Assembly (NCBI RefSeq): GCF_012641405.1
Contig: NZ_JABAII010000014.1
Coordinates: 62,001 to 126,000, forward strand
Length of the DNA stretch: 64,000 nt
Direction: 5' to 3'
Origin: Rhizobium sp. P40RR-XXII
Lineage (GTDB): Bacteria; Pseudomonadota; Alphaproteobacteria; Rhizobiales; Rhizobiaceae
Shown here: in pieces, positions 45,869-53,202 of the stretch
Layout: each line of letters opens with the position of its first letter
Numbering within the stretch: the first letter of the stretch is position 1
Translations under genes and position numbers: made by a program
Notes under the pieces: generated by a model
Seen by the model: only the letters and a program-made list of their open reading frames with translations
Database searches by the model: none
What the model was told of the DNA's origin: nothing

Positions 45869-46765
45869 ATGCCATTGGATTGGGACAAGCTGCGTATCTT
45901 TCACGCGGCTGCCGAAGCGGGTTCGTTCACGCATGCGGCCGACAAGTTGCATCTGTCCCAGTCCGCCATCAGCCGACAGGTCAGCGCGCTCGAGCAGGAC
46001 GTCGGCATCAAGCTTTTCCACCGCCATGCGCGCGGCCTCATCCTGACCGAACAGGGTGAGTTGCTGTATCGCACGGCTCACGACGTTCTCTTGAAGCTAG
46101 AGACGGTCAAGATGCAATTGACCGAGACGACCGACAAGCCGAGCGGCAAGCTGCGCGTGACGACGACCGTCGGCCTCGGCCAGGGCTGGCTTACCGACAA
46201 GATCCAGGAATTCTTGCAGCTTTATCCCGACATGTCGATCCAGCTCATCCTCGACAATGAGGAGCTTGACGTGAACATGCGCCATGCGGATTGCGCCATC
46301 CGGCTGCGCCAGCCGCAGCAATCGGATTTGATCCAGCGCAAGCTCTTCACCGTCCACATGCATGTCTATGCAGCCCCCTCCTACATCAACCGCTACGGCG
46401 AGCCGCAGTCGGTGGAGGCCCTGGACGAGCATCGCATCATCAGCTTCGGTGAACCCGCGCCGAACTACCTGCTCGACGTCAACTGGCTGGAGATCGCCGG
46501 CCGGTCGTCCGATAACAAGCGCGTGGCGCATCTGCAGATCAACAGCCAGACATCGATCAAGCGCGCATGCCTGCTCGGCATCGGTATCGCCGTTCTGCCT
46601 GATTATATCGTCGGTCGCGATCCGGGGCTGATTCAGCTCGCGATCAATGCGGACGTACCATCCTTCGACACATATTTCTGCTACCCGGACGAGATGAAAA
46701 ACGCGGCTAAGCTCAAGGTTTTTCGTGATTTTATCGTGTCCAAGGCTCGCAACTGGAATTTCTAG
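45869..46765 (+). CDS. lsrB: LysR family regulator LsrB/VtlR
   Basis: A 298-residue regulator very like S. meliloti LsrB and Brucella VtlR as I remember them: MPLDWDKLRIFHAAAEAGSF, then LSQSAISRQVSALEQDVGIK as the DNA-binding helix. LsrB is needed for alfalfa nodulation and oxidative-stress response, where its cysteines act as redox sensors; here cysteines are at 142, 234 and 271. In Brucella and Agrobacterium the orthologue activates AbcR small RNAs, and two AbcR-like genes lie just downstream. ATG 45869 follows GAGGGG; ATG 45845 is an alternative. Confidence 0.9.
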   Translation: MPLDWDKLRIFHAAAEAGSFTHAADKLHLSQSAISRQVSALEQDVGIKLFHRHARGLILTEQGELLYRTAHDVLLKLETVKMQLTETTDKPSGKLRVTTTVGLGQGWLTDKIQEFLQLYPDMSIQLILDNEELDVNMRHADCAIRLRQPQQSDLIQRKLFTVHMHVYAAPSYINRYGEPQSVEALDEHRIISFGEPAPNYLLDVNWLEIAGRSSDNKRVAHLQINSQTSIKRACLLGIGIAVLPDYIVGRDPGLIQLAINADVPSFDTYFCYPDEMKNAAKLKVFRDFIVSKARNWNF

Positions 46766-46825
46766 TGAAGGTAAGTCACTGATAACGAACTCTTTTTATG
46801 ACTAATATATCAGCTGCGCGTATGA

Positions 46826-46842
46826 TGCATAGCTGATATGCA
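46826..46842 (+). promoter_or_regulatory. palindromic LysR-type box upstream of sRNA copy 1
   Basis: TGCATA-GCTGA-TATGCA is a perfect 6+6 inverted repeat centred about 54 bases before the predicted start of the first AbcR-like RNA, the usual place for a LysR-family recognition site. A near-identical box sits at the same distance from copy 2. It is a good candidate LsrB/VtlR site. A possible core promoter, TTGAAG (46853) and CATATC (46876), lies between box and start. Confidence 0.6.
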
Positions 46843-46887
46843 CAAAATAGAGTTGAAGCCTGCCCATTTAACTACCATATCGCACAT

Positions 46888-47003
46888 AGCTGATGCACAC
46901 GGTGGCTTTTCCTCCCAGTTCCACCGCATTGGCTGTTCCCCTCTGGAGGTTTTTGACCTTCATACCTATAGGGCCCTGGTTTACTCCGGTGGCCCTTTTT
47001 TTT
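46888..47003 (+). ncRNA. abcR: AbcR-family (alpha-r15) small RNA, copy 1
   Basis: About 116 nt. Stem 1 is GGTGG (46901-46905) with CCACC (46921-46925), exposing CCTCCCAG in its loop, the anti-Shine-Dalgarno M1 motif of AbcR RNAs. A second unpaired segment, GGCTGTTCCCCTCT, matches motif M2 as I recall it. The 3' end is an intrinsic terminator, AGGGCC-CTGG with CCGG-T-GGCCCT, followed by eight T. AbcR RNAs repress ABC-transporter mRNAs with Hfq. The start at 46888 is inferred from alignment with copy 2. Confidence 0.8.
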
Positions 47004-47028
47004 GCCTTTTTGATCCTGCCGTTGCAAA

Positions 47029-47045
47029 TGCATAACTGCCATGCA
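47029..47045 (+). promoter_or_regulatory. palindromic LysR-type box upstream of sRNA copy 2
   Basis: TGCATA-ACTGC-CATGCA, five of six arm positions symmetrical, is the counterpart of the box at 46826. The distance from box to predicted RNA start is the same (46 bases) in both copies. A possible core promoter is TTGCGC (47056) and CATAAC (47079). Confidence 0.55.
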
Positions 47046-47090
47046 CAAAAAAGCATTGCGCACTGCACAAATTAGCATCATAACGCACGT

Positions 47091-47207
47091 AGCTGATGCA
47101 CATGGTGGCTTTTCCTCCCAGTTCCACCGCATTGGCTGTTCCCCTCTGGAGGTTTTGACCTTCACACCTATAAGGGCCCTGGTTTACTCCGGTGGCCCTC
47201 TTTTTTT
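47091..47207 (+). ncRNA. abcR: AbcR-family (alpha-r15) small RNA, copy 2
   Basis: About 117 nt, differing from copy 1 at only about five positions (two substitutions and three single-base indels). It retains the GGTGG/CCACC stem, the CCTCCCAG loop, the GGCTGTTCCCCTCTGGAGG segment and the AGGGCC/GGCCCT terminator with seven T. Tandem AbcR genes are usual in Rhizobiales, but such near-identity suggests recent duplication or gene conversion. Small open frames that cross these RNAs are not believed to be translated. Confidence 0.8.
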
Positions 47208-47295
47208 GCCCAATTTCTAAGCACCGCGCCCGCAGCCCCGTCAAAAAATAATATCCGGTGCGACCCTTGATATATCGAAATCCGTCGATACATGA

Positions 47296-47311
47296 ATCGA
47301 GATTATTCGAT
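47296..47311 (+). promoter_or_regulatory. candidate ArsR operator
   Basis: ATCGA-GATTAT-TCGAT, an inverted repeat 18 bases before the arsR-type start codon, within an AT-rich stretch that also has CGATACATGAATCG. ArsR-family repressors bind such imperfect palindromes over their own promoter. Confidence 0.45.
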
Positions 47312-47328
47312 ATTGCTTGGTGAACACC

Positions 47329-47622
47329 ATGGACAAGAACGAAATATTGAAGGCCTTGGCCAATCCGGCCAGGCTCGAAATCCTCAACCACCTCAAAGAT
47401 CCAGAGACCCATTTTCCAACCCAGGAACACCCGCTGGAGCTTGGTGTCTGCGCCAGCCAGTTCGAGCGCTGCGGCCTCTCGCAATCGACCGTCTCGGCTC
47501 ATCTCGGCACGCTCCACCGCGCCGACCTGGTGACGACGCGGCGCCTCGGCCAATGGATTTTCTACAAGCGCAACGAAGAAACCATCGCCGAATTCCTCGA
47601 AGCCATGCGGAAGGAACTCTGA
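47329..47622 (+). CDS. ArsR family transcriptional regulator
   Basis: A 97-residue winged-helix repressor. The DNA-binding helix is LSQSTVSAHLGTLHRADLVT and the N-terminal LKALANPARLEILNHLKDPE is typical of ArsR. Cysteines 41 and 48 lie just before the recognition helix, where ArsR-type sensors bind metal or form disulphides. It is two bases from the MFS gene and shares an operon with it and the flavin reductase, probably repressing all three. ATG at 47329; a TTG 12 bases upstream is less likely. Confidence 0.88.
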   Translation: MDKNEILKALANPARLEILNHLKDPETHFPTQEHPLELGVCASQFERCGLSQSTVSAHLGTLHRADLVTTRRLGQWIFYKRNEETIAEFLEAMRKEL

Positions 47623-47624
47623 AC

Positions 47625-48791
47625 ATGCCTCTTGCGCTCCTCGTTCTCGCGCTCAGCTCCTTTGCCATCGGCACGACCGAATTTGTCATCATGGGGCTGC
47701 TGCCGGAAGTGGCCTCGGATCTTGCCGTTACCATTCCGCAAGCGGGTTGGCTCGTCACCGGCTATGCGCTGGCCGTCGCCGTCGGCGCGCCGATCATGGC
47801 TGTCTCGACGGCCCATTTGCGCCGGCGATCGGCGCTGATCATGCTGATGGGCTTCTTCATTCTCGGCAACCTTCTCTGCGCCGTCGCCCCGAACTATTGG
47901 GTCCTGATGATCGCCCGCATCGTCACCGCGCTTTGCCACGGCGCCTTCTTCGGTATAGGTTCGGTGGTCGCTGCCAGCCTGGTACCGGAAAACCGCAAGG
48001 CCCGCGCCGTCGCCCTGATGTTCACAGGCCTGACGCTCGCCAACGTGCTCGGCGTTCCCCTCGGCACCGCGTTCGGCCAGGCCTTCGGCTGGCGCGCGCC
48101 GTTCTGGATCGTCACGCTGCTCGGCGTCGCCTCGATCGCCGGACTTGTCGCCGTACTGCCGAAGGATGAAGCGGCTCGTGAGGGTAGCCTCGGCCGCGAG
48201 ATCGCGGCATTGCGTGGCCTCGGTCTCTGGCTGGCGCTGCTGACGACCGTTTTCTTCTCGGCCGCCATGTTCGCCCTTTTCACCTACATCGCCCCGATGC
48301 TGCGCGACGTCACCGGCGTCTCGCCCGAAACCGTAACCTGGACGCTGCTCTCGATCGGCGTCGGCCTGACGATCGGCAATCTGATCGGCGGCAAGCTGGC
48401 GGACTGGCGCCTTGGCACCACGCTTGCCGGTGTCTTCCTGGCGATCGCCGCGACATCGGCGATCTTCAGCATGACCATCCACTCCCTCGTCGGCGCCGAG
48501 ATCACGCTCTTCCTGTGGGCCGCGGCGGCTTTCGCCGCCGTGCCGGCATTGCAGATCAATGTCGTCAACTTCGGCAAGGACGCCCCGAACCTCGTATCGA
48601 CCATTAACATCGGCGCCTTTAACACCGGCAACGCACTCGGCGCCTGGGTCGGCGGGATGCTCATCGACGAGGGTTTTTCGCTTTCGCAAGTACCGCTGGC
48701 CGGCTCGGCCATGGCAATCCTCGGTTTCCTTACCGTCCTGCTGACATTCGCAGCCCTACGTCCCAGGGAAGAGGCGCTCGCCTCCTCCTGA
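47625..48791 (+). CDS. MFS transporter (AraJ/DHA1-like)
   Basis: A 388-residue inner-membrane exporter with 12 predicted segments. LSSFAIGTTEFVIMGLLPEV (TM1) and STAHLRRRSALIMLMGFFI (motif A loop and TM3) are characteristic of the AraJ/YdhP group. NVLGVPLGTAFGQAFGWRAP is motif C. The substrate is unknown; co-transcription with an ArsR sensor and an Old Yellow Enzyme suggests export of a reactive or xenobiotic compound. GGAAGGA precedes the ATG, two bases after the arsR stop. Confidence 0.88.
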   Translation: MPLALLVLALSSFAIGTTEFVIMGLLPEVASDLAVTIPQAGWLVTGYALAVAVGAPIMAVSTAHLRRRSALIMLMGFFILGNLLCAVAPNYWVLMIARIVTALCHGAFFGIGSVVAASLVPENRKARAVALMFTGLTLANVLGVPLGTAFGQAFGWRAPFWIVTLLGVASIAGLVAVLPKDEAAREGSLGREIAALRGLGLWLALLTTVFFSAAMFALFTYIAPMLRDVTGVSPETVTWTLLSIGVGLTIGNLIGGKLADWRLGTTLAGVFLAIAATSAIFSMTIHSLVGAEITLFLWAAAAFAAVPALQINVVNFGKDAPNLVSTINIGAFNTGNALGAWVGGMLIDEGFSLSQVPLAGSAMAILGFLTVLLTFAALRPREEALASS

Positions 48792-48835
48792 TCCCTTCCT
48801 CCTCTCCATCCTCCCCCTCATAGAAAGGATTACCC

Positions 48836-49948
48836 ATGACCAAATTGTTCGAACCAACGAAGCTTGGCGACATCTCCATCGCCAACGGCATCGTCATGGC
48901 GCCTCTGACGCGCAATCGCTCGCCGAATGCCGTGCCGAACGAGCTGAACGTCAAATATTATGCCCAGCGCGCCACCGCTGGCCTGATCATCACCGAAGCA
49001 ACGGCGATTACCCATCAGGGTCAGGGCTATGCCAACGTTCCCGGCCTCTATAGCAAGGAAGCGCTCGACGGCTGGAAGAAAGTGACGGATGCCGTGCATG
49101 CCAATGGCGGCAAGATCGTCGTGCAGATGTGGCATGTCGGCCGTATCTCCCACACGACTTTGCAGCCGGACGGCGGCAAGCCGGTCTCCTCTACCTCCAG
49201 GCGCGCTGAAAATTCGAAGACCTATCTGGTCAACAGCGACGGCACCGGCGGCTTTGCAGACGTTTCCGAACCGCGTGCGCTCGAAACCTCGGAAATCCCC
49301 GGCATCGTTGAAGATTATCGCAAGGCCGCCCGCGCCGCGATCGATGCCGGTTTCGACGGTGTCGAGATCCATGGCGCCAACGGCTATCTGATCGACCAGT
49401 TCCTGCGCGGCGACGTCAACGACCGCACCGACCAGTATGGCGGCTCGATCGAGAACCGCGCCCGCTTCCTGTTCGAAGTGGTCGATGCCGTCACCAAGGA
49501 AGTCGGTGCGGGCCGCACGGCAATCCGTATTTCGCCGGTCACGCCATCGGGCGATGCCAGCGATCCGGCCCCGCAGCAGCTCTTCACCTATGTCGTTGAG
49601 GGCCTGGCGAAGTACGGCCTCGCCTACATCCATGTCGTCGAAGGCCAGACCGGCGGCAAGCGCGACTTCCTGCCCTTCGATTACGATGCTCTGCATGCAG
49701 CCTATAAGGCCGCAGGCGGCAAGGCCGGCTGGATGGTCAACAATGCCTATACCCGCGAGATGGCTATCGAAGCCGTCGATAGCGGCAAGGCCGATGTCGT
49801 CGCCTTTGGCAAGCCGTTCATCTCCAACCCGGATCTCGTTCGGCGCCTGAAGCAAAATGCGCCGCTGGCGCAATGGGACCAGGCAACGCTCTATGGCGGC
49901 GGCGCCAAGGGTTACGACGACTATCCGGCTCTGGACGAGGCGGCTTGA
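48836..49948 (+). CDS. Old Yellow Enzyme family alkene reductase (NemA-like)
   Basis: A 370-residue FMN-dependent enoate/nitro reductase that uses NADPH to reduce activated alkenes, quinones or nitro compounds. TIM-barrel landmarks are IVMAPLTRNRSPNAVPNEL, GKIVVQMWHVGRISH and the catalytic EIHGANGYLIDQFL (His-Asn pair) with NDRTDQYGGSIENRARF. Length is normal. AAGGA lies seven bases before the ATG. Last gene of the arsR-MFS-OYE unit, closed by a strong terminator at 49982. Confidence 0.94.
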   Translation: MTKLFEPTKLGDISIANGIVMAPLTRNRSPNAVPNELNVKYYAQRATAGLIITEATAITHQGQGYANVPGLYSKEALDGWKKVTDAVHANGGKIVVQMWHVGRISHTTLQPDGGKPVSSTSRRAENSKTYLVNSDGTGGFADVSEPRALETSEIPGIVEDYRKAARAAIDAGFDGVEIHGANGYLIDQFLRGDVNDRTDQYGGSIENRARFLFEVVDAVTKEVGAGRTAIRISPVTPSGDASDPAPQQLFTYVVEGLAKYGLAYIHVVEGQTGGKRDFLPFDYDALHAAYKAAGGKAGWMVNNAYTREMAIEAVDSGKADVVAFGKPFISNPDLVRRLKQNAPLAQWDQATLYGGGAKGYDDYPALDEAA

Positions 49949-49981
49949 AGCGGCCTCTGAAGGCTCCTCATATCAACAGAG

Positions 49982-50013
49982 CACCCTCGCAACGGATGTT
50001 GCGAGGGTGTTTC
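49982..50013 (+). terminator. intrinsic terminator of the OYE operon
   Basis: The 12-bp arms CACCCTCGCAAC (49982-49993) and GTTGCGAGGGTG (49998-50009) form a perfect stem with a GGAT loop, followed by TTTC. It lies 34 bases after the OYE stop. Confidence 0.85.
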
Positions 50014-50080
50014 ATTATCTGAGCTTTGAAATGGACCGAAATAGCCGGATTAAGCAGGGTATTGCGCCTGAAAACGGCGC

Positions 50081-51058
50081 TCATGTGCCCTGCAGGCAAC
50101 CGATGGACGCCAGGCTTGCCTGGACAGCCGCATCGATCGGCGTATGCGGTTCTTCGCCGAGCGCGGCCAGCAGCTTGTCGTTGCGCATCTGCAGCGGCAC
50201 GTCCCAGAGATAGCTCATTTCGCGCAGCTCCCGCATGAATGGGACGAACGGAGCCGCCAGCGGCACGATCCACCAGGGAAATGCCTTTACCTTCACCTTG
50301 CTGCCGAGCGCACGCTGTACGGCATCCACCATCTGTGTACCGTCCCCGTCCCAATGTCCCCGCATATGATAGACGGCGAAGACCGGCAGCTCGTCGCCCT
50401 TCTCGATCAGCCGGATCATGGTCTCGGCGACATCAGGCAGATAGGCCCATTGATGACCGACACCGCGTTTGCCCGGGTAGGTCATCGAGCTGATCGGCTT
50501 GCCCGGTGTCACCATCGCCTGCGAGAACCAGCTGTTGGCTCGCGCTCCGCCGAAGAAATCACCGGCCCGGACGATGATGACCGGGGTGCCGTCCTGCTCC
50601 GCGGCCGCTCTCAACCGCCGCTCCATCTGAACGCGAATGGCACCCTTGCGGGTCTTCGGCCGCTGCGCGCTATCCTCGCTGACATCAGGGAAGACATCGG
50701 GACCGAAATTATAGACGGTCCCCGGCAGCACGATCCGCGCGCCGACTGCCTTGGCCGCTGCAATGGTATTATCCAGCATCGGCAGGACGACCTTGCCCCA
50801 ATTGCGGTAACCGGGCGGGTTGACCGCATGCACGATGACAACGGCGCCCTGCGCAGCCTTCAGGACATCTTCGGCCTGCATCGCGTCGCCCTGAATCCAG
50901 TCGAACTCCGGCTGGCGGCGGGATGCCTCGGCTGCATTGCGGTTCAGCGCCCGAATGCGCCAGCCACGCGCGGCGAGCCCCTCAGAGACGGCGCCGCCAA
51001 TGCCGCCGGTGGCGCCGAGTATCAAGGCTGTCCTGGTATTTTCTCTCTGGTTGTTCAT
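50081..51058 (-). CDS. NAD-dependent epimerase/dehydratase family protein
   Basis: A 325-residue extended short-chain dehydrogenase. The nucleotide-binding motif is LILGATGGIGGAVSEGLAAR near the N-terminus, and an active-site-like GTVYNFGP lies near 120-127 (Y without the classic YxxxK). RAGDFFGGARANSWF and AYLPDVAETMIRLIEKG follow the family pattern. Substrate unknown. ATG 51058 has GGAG at good spacing. It diverges from a LysR gene that probably controls it; the shared region is about 92 bases. Confidence 0.82.
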   Translation of the reverse strand: MNNQRENTRTALILGATGGIGGAVSEGLAARGWRIRALNRNAAEASRRQPEFDWIQGDAMQAEDVLKAAQGAVVIVHAVNPPGYRNWGKVVLPMLDNTIAAAKAVGARIVLPGTVYNFGPDVFPDVSEDSAQRPKTRKGAIRVQMERRLRAAAEQDGTPVIIVRAGDFFGGARANSWFSQAMVTPGKPISSMTYPGKRGVGHQWAYLPDVAETMIRLIEKGDELPVFAVYHMRGHWDGDGTQMVDAVQRALGSKVKVKAFPWWIVPLAAPFVPFMRELREMSYLWDVPLQMRNDKLLAALGEEPHTPIDAAVQASLASIGCLQGT

Positions 51059-51150
51059 GGTCATCTCCATCGGTTTCGATGGGCTGACTATGCTTCTAGT
51101 TACCGATAAACGAAATTGCCGAAAAATCTGCAGATGATATACATAAATGT

Positions 51151-52065
51151 ATGACGCCATTATCTGAGCCAAGCTGGGATTTCTATCGCACCTTTCTCGC
51201 CGTGCTGGAGCATGGCTCACTGTCGGCTGCCGCGCGCGAACTCGGCCTGACGCAGCCGACGGTCGGCCGTCATGTCGACGCGCTGGAACAATGGGTCGGA
51301 GCGGAATTGTTCACGCGGTCACAGCAGGGTCTGCTGCCGACCGACGCCGCCCTCGTTCTGAAGCCTTATGCAGAGACTTTGGCGAGCACGACCTCAGCTC
51401 TGTTGCGGGCAGCGTCCGGCTCGAAGGACAAGATCAGCGGCACGGTGCGGATCAGTGCGAGCGAGGTCATCGGCGCGGAAGTCCTGCCACCGATCCTTGC
51501 CAAGCTGCAGGCACGATACTCCGATCTGATCGTGGAGCTTTCGGCCTCCGATACGGTGGAAGATCTGCTGCAGCGCGAGGCCGATATCGCCGTGCGCATG
51601 GTCGCGCCGGCGCAAGGAGCATTGCTCGCGCGGCATATCGGCATCATCTCACTCGGTCTCTTCGCTCACCGCAGCTATATCGAGCGGCACGGCAAACCGA
51701 CAACGATCGAAGAATTGCATCAGCACAGACTCATCGGCTTCGATCGCCAGACTGCCTATATACGCATGATGCAGAAGCGTTATCCGATGCTCGAAGGCGC
51801 CACCTTCAGTTTTCGCTCCGATCACAGTATCGCGCTTCACAATGCGCTGCGTGCCGGCATCGGCATTGGCTTCCTTCAAATCCCCTTGGCAAGCCGCGAT
51901 CCAAACCTCGTGCAGCTGTTACCCAAGATCGAGGTGCAGATCGACACCTGGATCGTCATGCACGAAAACCTGAAAACATCGCCACGCTGCCGCGTGACAT
52001 TCGACGCGCTGGTGACGGGTTTGCTTGATTACATCAAGGAAAACAGCGCGGAGAACGGATCTTGA
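51151..52065 (+). CDS. LysR family transcriptional regulator
   Basis: A 304-residue regulator. The winged helix is WDFYRTFLAVLEHGSLSAAA then LGLTQPTVGRHVDALEQWVG, followed by an effector domain with READIAVRMVAPAQGALLA and NALRAGIGIGFLQIPLA. ATG at 51151; no strong ribosome-binding site was seen. It is divergent from the epimerase gene and overlaps nothing; the grpB-like gene follows after two bases, so the two may be co-transcribed. Confidence 0.88.
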   Translation: MTPLSEPSWDFYRTFLAVLEHGSLSAAARELGLTQPTVGRHVDALEQWVGAELFTRSQQGLLPTDAALVLKPYAETLASTTSALLRAASGSKDKISGTVRISASEVIGAEVLPPILAKLQARYSDLIVELSASDTVEDLLQREADIAVRMVAPAQGALLARHIGIISLGLFAHRSYIERHGKPTTIEELHQHRLIGFDRQTAYIRMMQKRYPMLEGATFSFRSDHSIALHNALRAGIGIGFLQIPLASRDPNLVQLLPKIEVQIDTWIVMHENLKTSPRCRVTFDALVTGLLDYIKENSAENGS

Positions 52066-52067
52066 CC

Positions 52068-52640
52068 ATGGGAACAGCGGTGGAGTTAGTGCCATACGAC
52101 CGACGATGGCCGGAAGACTACGAACGCATTCGCGAAAAGCTCGAACAATTGTTGGCGCCCCACGTCGTGACGATCGAGCATATCGGCAGCACATCCATTC
52201 CCGGCCTCGCGGCAAAACCGCTTATCGATATCGACATTACCCTGCGTGGATCCGCCGACATTCCTGCCGCGACGCGGATTCTTCTGGACCAAGGCTACGA
52301 ACCGCGCGGCAACCGCTATGACGATGAAGTCTGGGCATTCATGCGGCGCGACGGCAGGCCGCCAGAGCGCGTGTATCTTTGCCCGCCGAACAACCGGACA
52401 CATGAACGCAGGATGATCTTTCGGGATTATCTTCGGACGCACCCGGCGGAAGCGGCGGCCTATGCGAAACTAAAGCTGGAACTCGCCCAAACCCACCGGC
52501 ACGATGGTGACCGCTATACCGCCGAGAAGCGTCACTTCGTCGACGCGATCATCGAAAAAGCAGTCGGCCAACGGCAGGCTAGCGCAATTTCAGGAAAAGT
52601 GCGCAGCCTTTTTCCGTCCGGAATTATGAGAAAACACTAA
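52068..52640 (+). CDS. GrpB family nucleotidyltransferase-fold protein
   Basis: A 190-residue member of the GrpB/UPF0157 family. VELVPYDRRWPEDYERIREK and the nucleotidyltransferase-like IEHIGSTSIPGLAAKPLIDI are diagnostic; YLCPPNNRTHERRMIFRDYL follows. Function is unknown. The last 18 or so residues (AISGKVRSLFPSGIMRKH) and the TAA are encoded by an intergenic repeat element that begins at 52579, so the natural C-terminus may have been displaced by the element. ATG 52068 is two bases after the LysR stop. Confidence 0.85.
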   Translation: MGTAVELVPYDRRWPEDYERIREKLEQLLAPHVVTIEHIGSTSIPGLAAKPLIDIDITLRGSADIPAATRILLDQGYEPRGNRYDDEVWAFMRRDGRPPERVYLCPPNNRTHERRMIFRDYLRTHPAEAAAYAKLKLELAQTHRHDGDRYTAEKRHFVDAIIEKAVGQRQASAISGKVRSLFPSGIMRKH

Positions 52641-52683
52641 GATGGAGCGGTTTAGAGATTCCGTGAAAACTGAACCGCGCTAG
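52579..52683. repeat. Rhizobium-type intergenic repeat, copy B
   Basis: 105 bp from CTAGCGCAATTTCAGG to CTGAACCGCGCTAG, with 7-bp terminal inverted repeats CTAGCGC/GCGCTAG. It shares AAAAGTGCGCAGC, TTTCCGTCCGGAATT, AAGATGGAGCGGTTTAGAG and TTCCGTGAAAA with copy A at 4044. Both the grpB-like gene (stop TAA 52638-52640) and the convergent DUF2188-like gene (stop complement 52680-52682) end inside it. Confidence 0.78.
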
Positions 52684-52961
52684 GCACCAGGCGCCGTATC
52701 GACCGGCGGAAAATGCCTCTGGCCGTCGAGAACCTCCGTTTCCGGACGGTCCCCGCCATCGGCATATTCCTCATGCCACTTGCCGCTCTCATCCTGCCAG
52801 CTGATTTCAGCCGAGTCGCCCCCGATCTGCTGTTCAGCCGCAACGATCCGCGCGGCCTCCACAGCTTCGGAATGCGTCGGAAACGCCTCCGAATAAACAT
52901 CGCGGAAGCGATAAGCCCAACCACCGTCATGCGGCACGATTTCGTAAACGACCTTGACCAT
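52680..52961 (-). CDS. DUF2188-like small protein
   Basis: A 93-residue cytoplasmic protein. The N-terminal 65 residues (YEIVPHDGGWAYRFRDVYSE, then FPTHSEAVEAARIVAAEQQI) resemble DUF2188, a small family that reads out as a beta-alpha domain with a W-x-Y and a G-W-A-Y type motif. Role unknown. The C-terminal extension ends at a stop codon inside the repeat element at 52579-52683. ATG 52961, with GGAG-type sequence upstream (GAAGGAGGGTTTGA on the minus strand). Confidence 0.72.
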   Translation of the reverse strand: MVKVVYEIVPHDGGWAYRFRDVYSEAFPTHSEAVEAARIVAAEQQIGGDSAEISWQDESGKWHEEYADGGDRPETEVLDGQRHFPPVDTAPGA

Positions 52962-53202
52962 TCAAACCCTCCTTCTCATCTGCCAAGACCTTTGAAGCCG
53001 GACGTTGCCGGCGGGATCGCGTGCATCTGAGACGGGTTTCGAGGATGCCGCGGCATTTTGGATGGGCAGACCTATCCGCGCAGTATTCCATTAAACTGCG
53101 TTAACTGCAAATTTCGGCCCGGCCTGGCTGCTTGATGTGCGAAATCATTGCTTTAGAGTACAACCGTGAATCGGCGCAGAGGTTGGGGCAAAGGTTGGGA
53201 AA

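Noticed and set aside
46838..47068. small open frames of about 60-70 codons over the AbcR region
   Set aside because: They cross the sRNA stems and terminators, recur in both copies only because of the duplication, and lack ribosome-binding sites.
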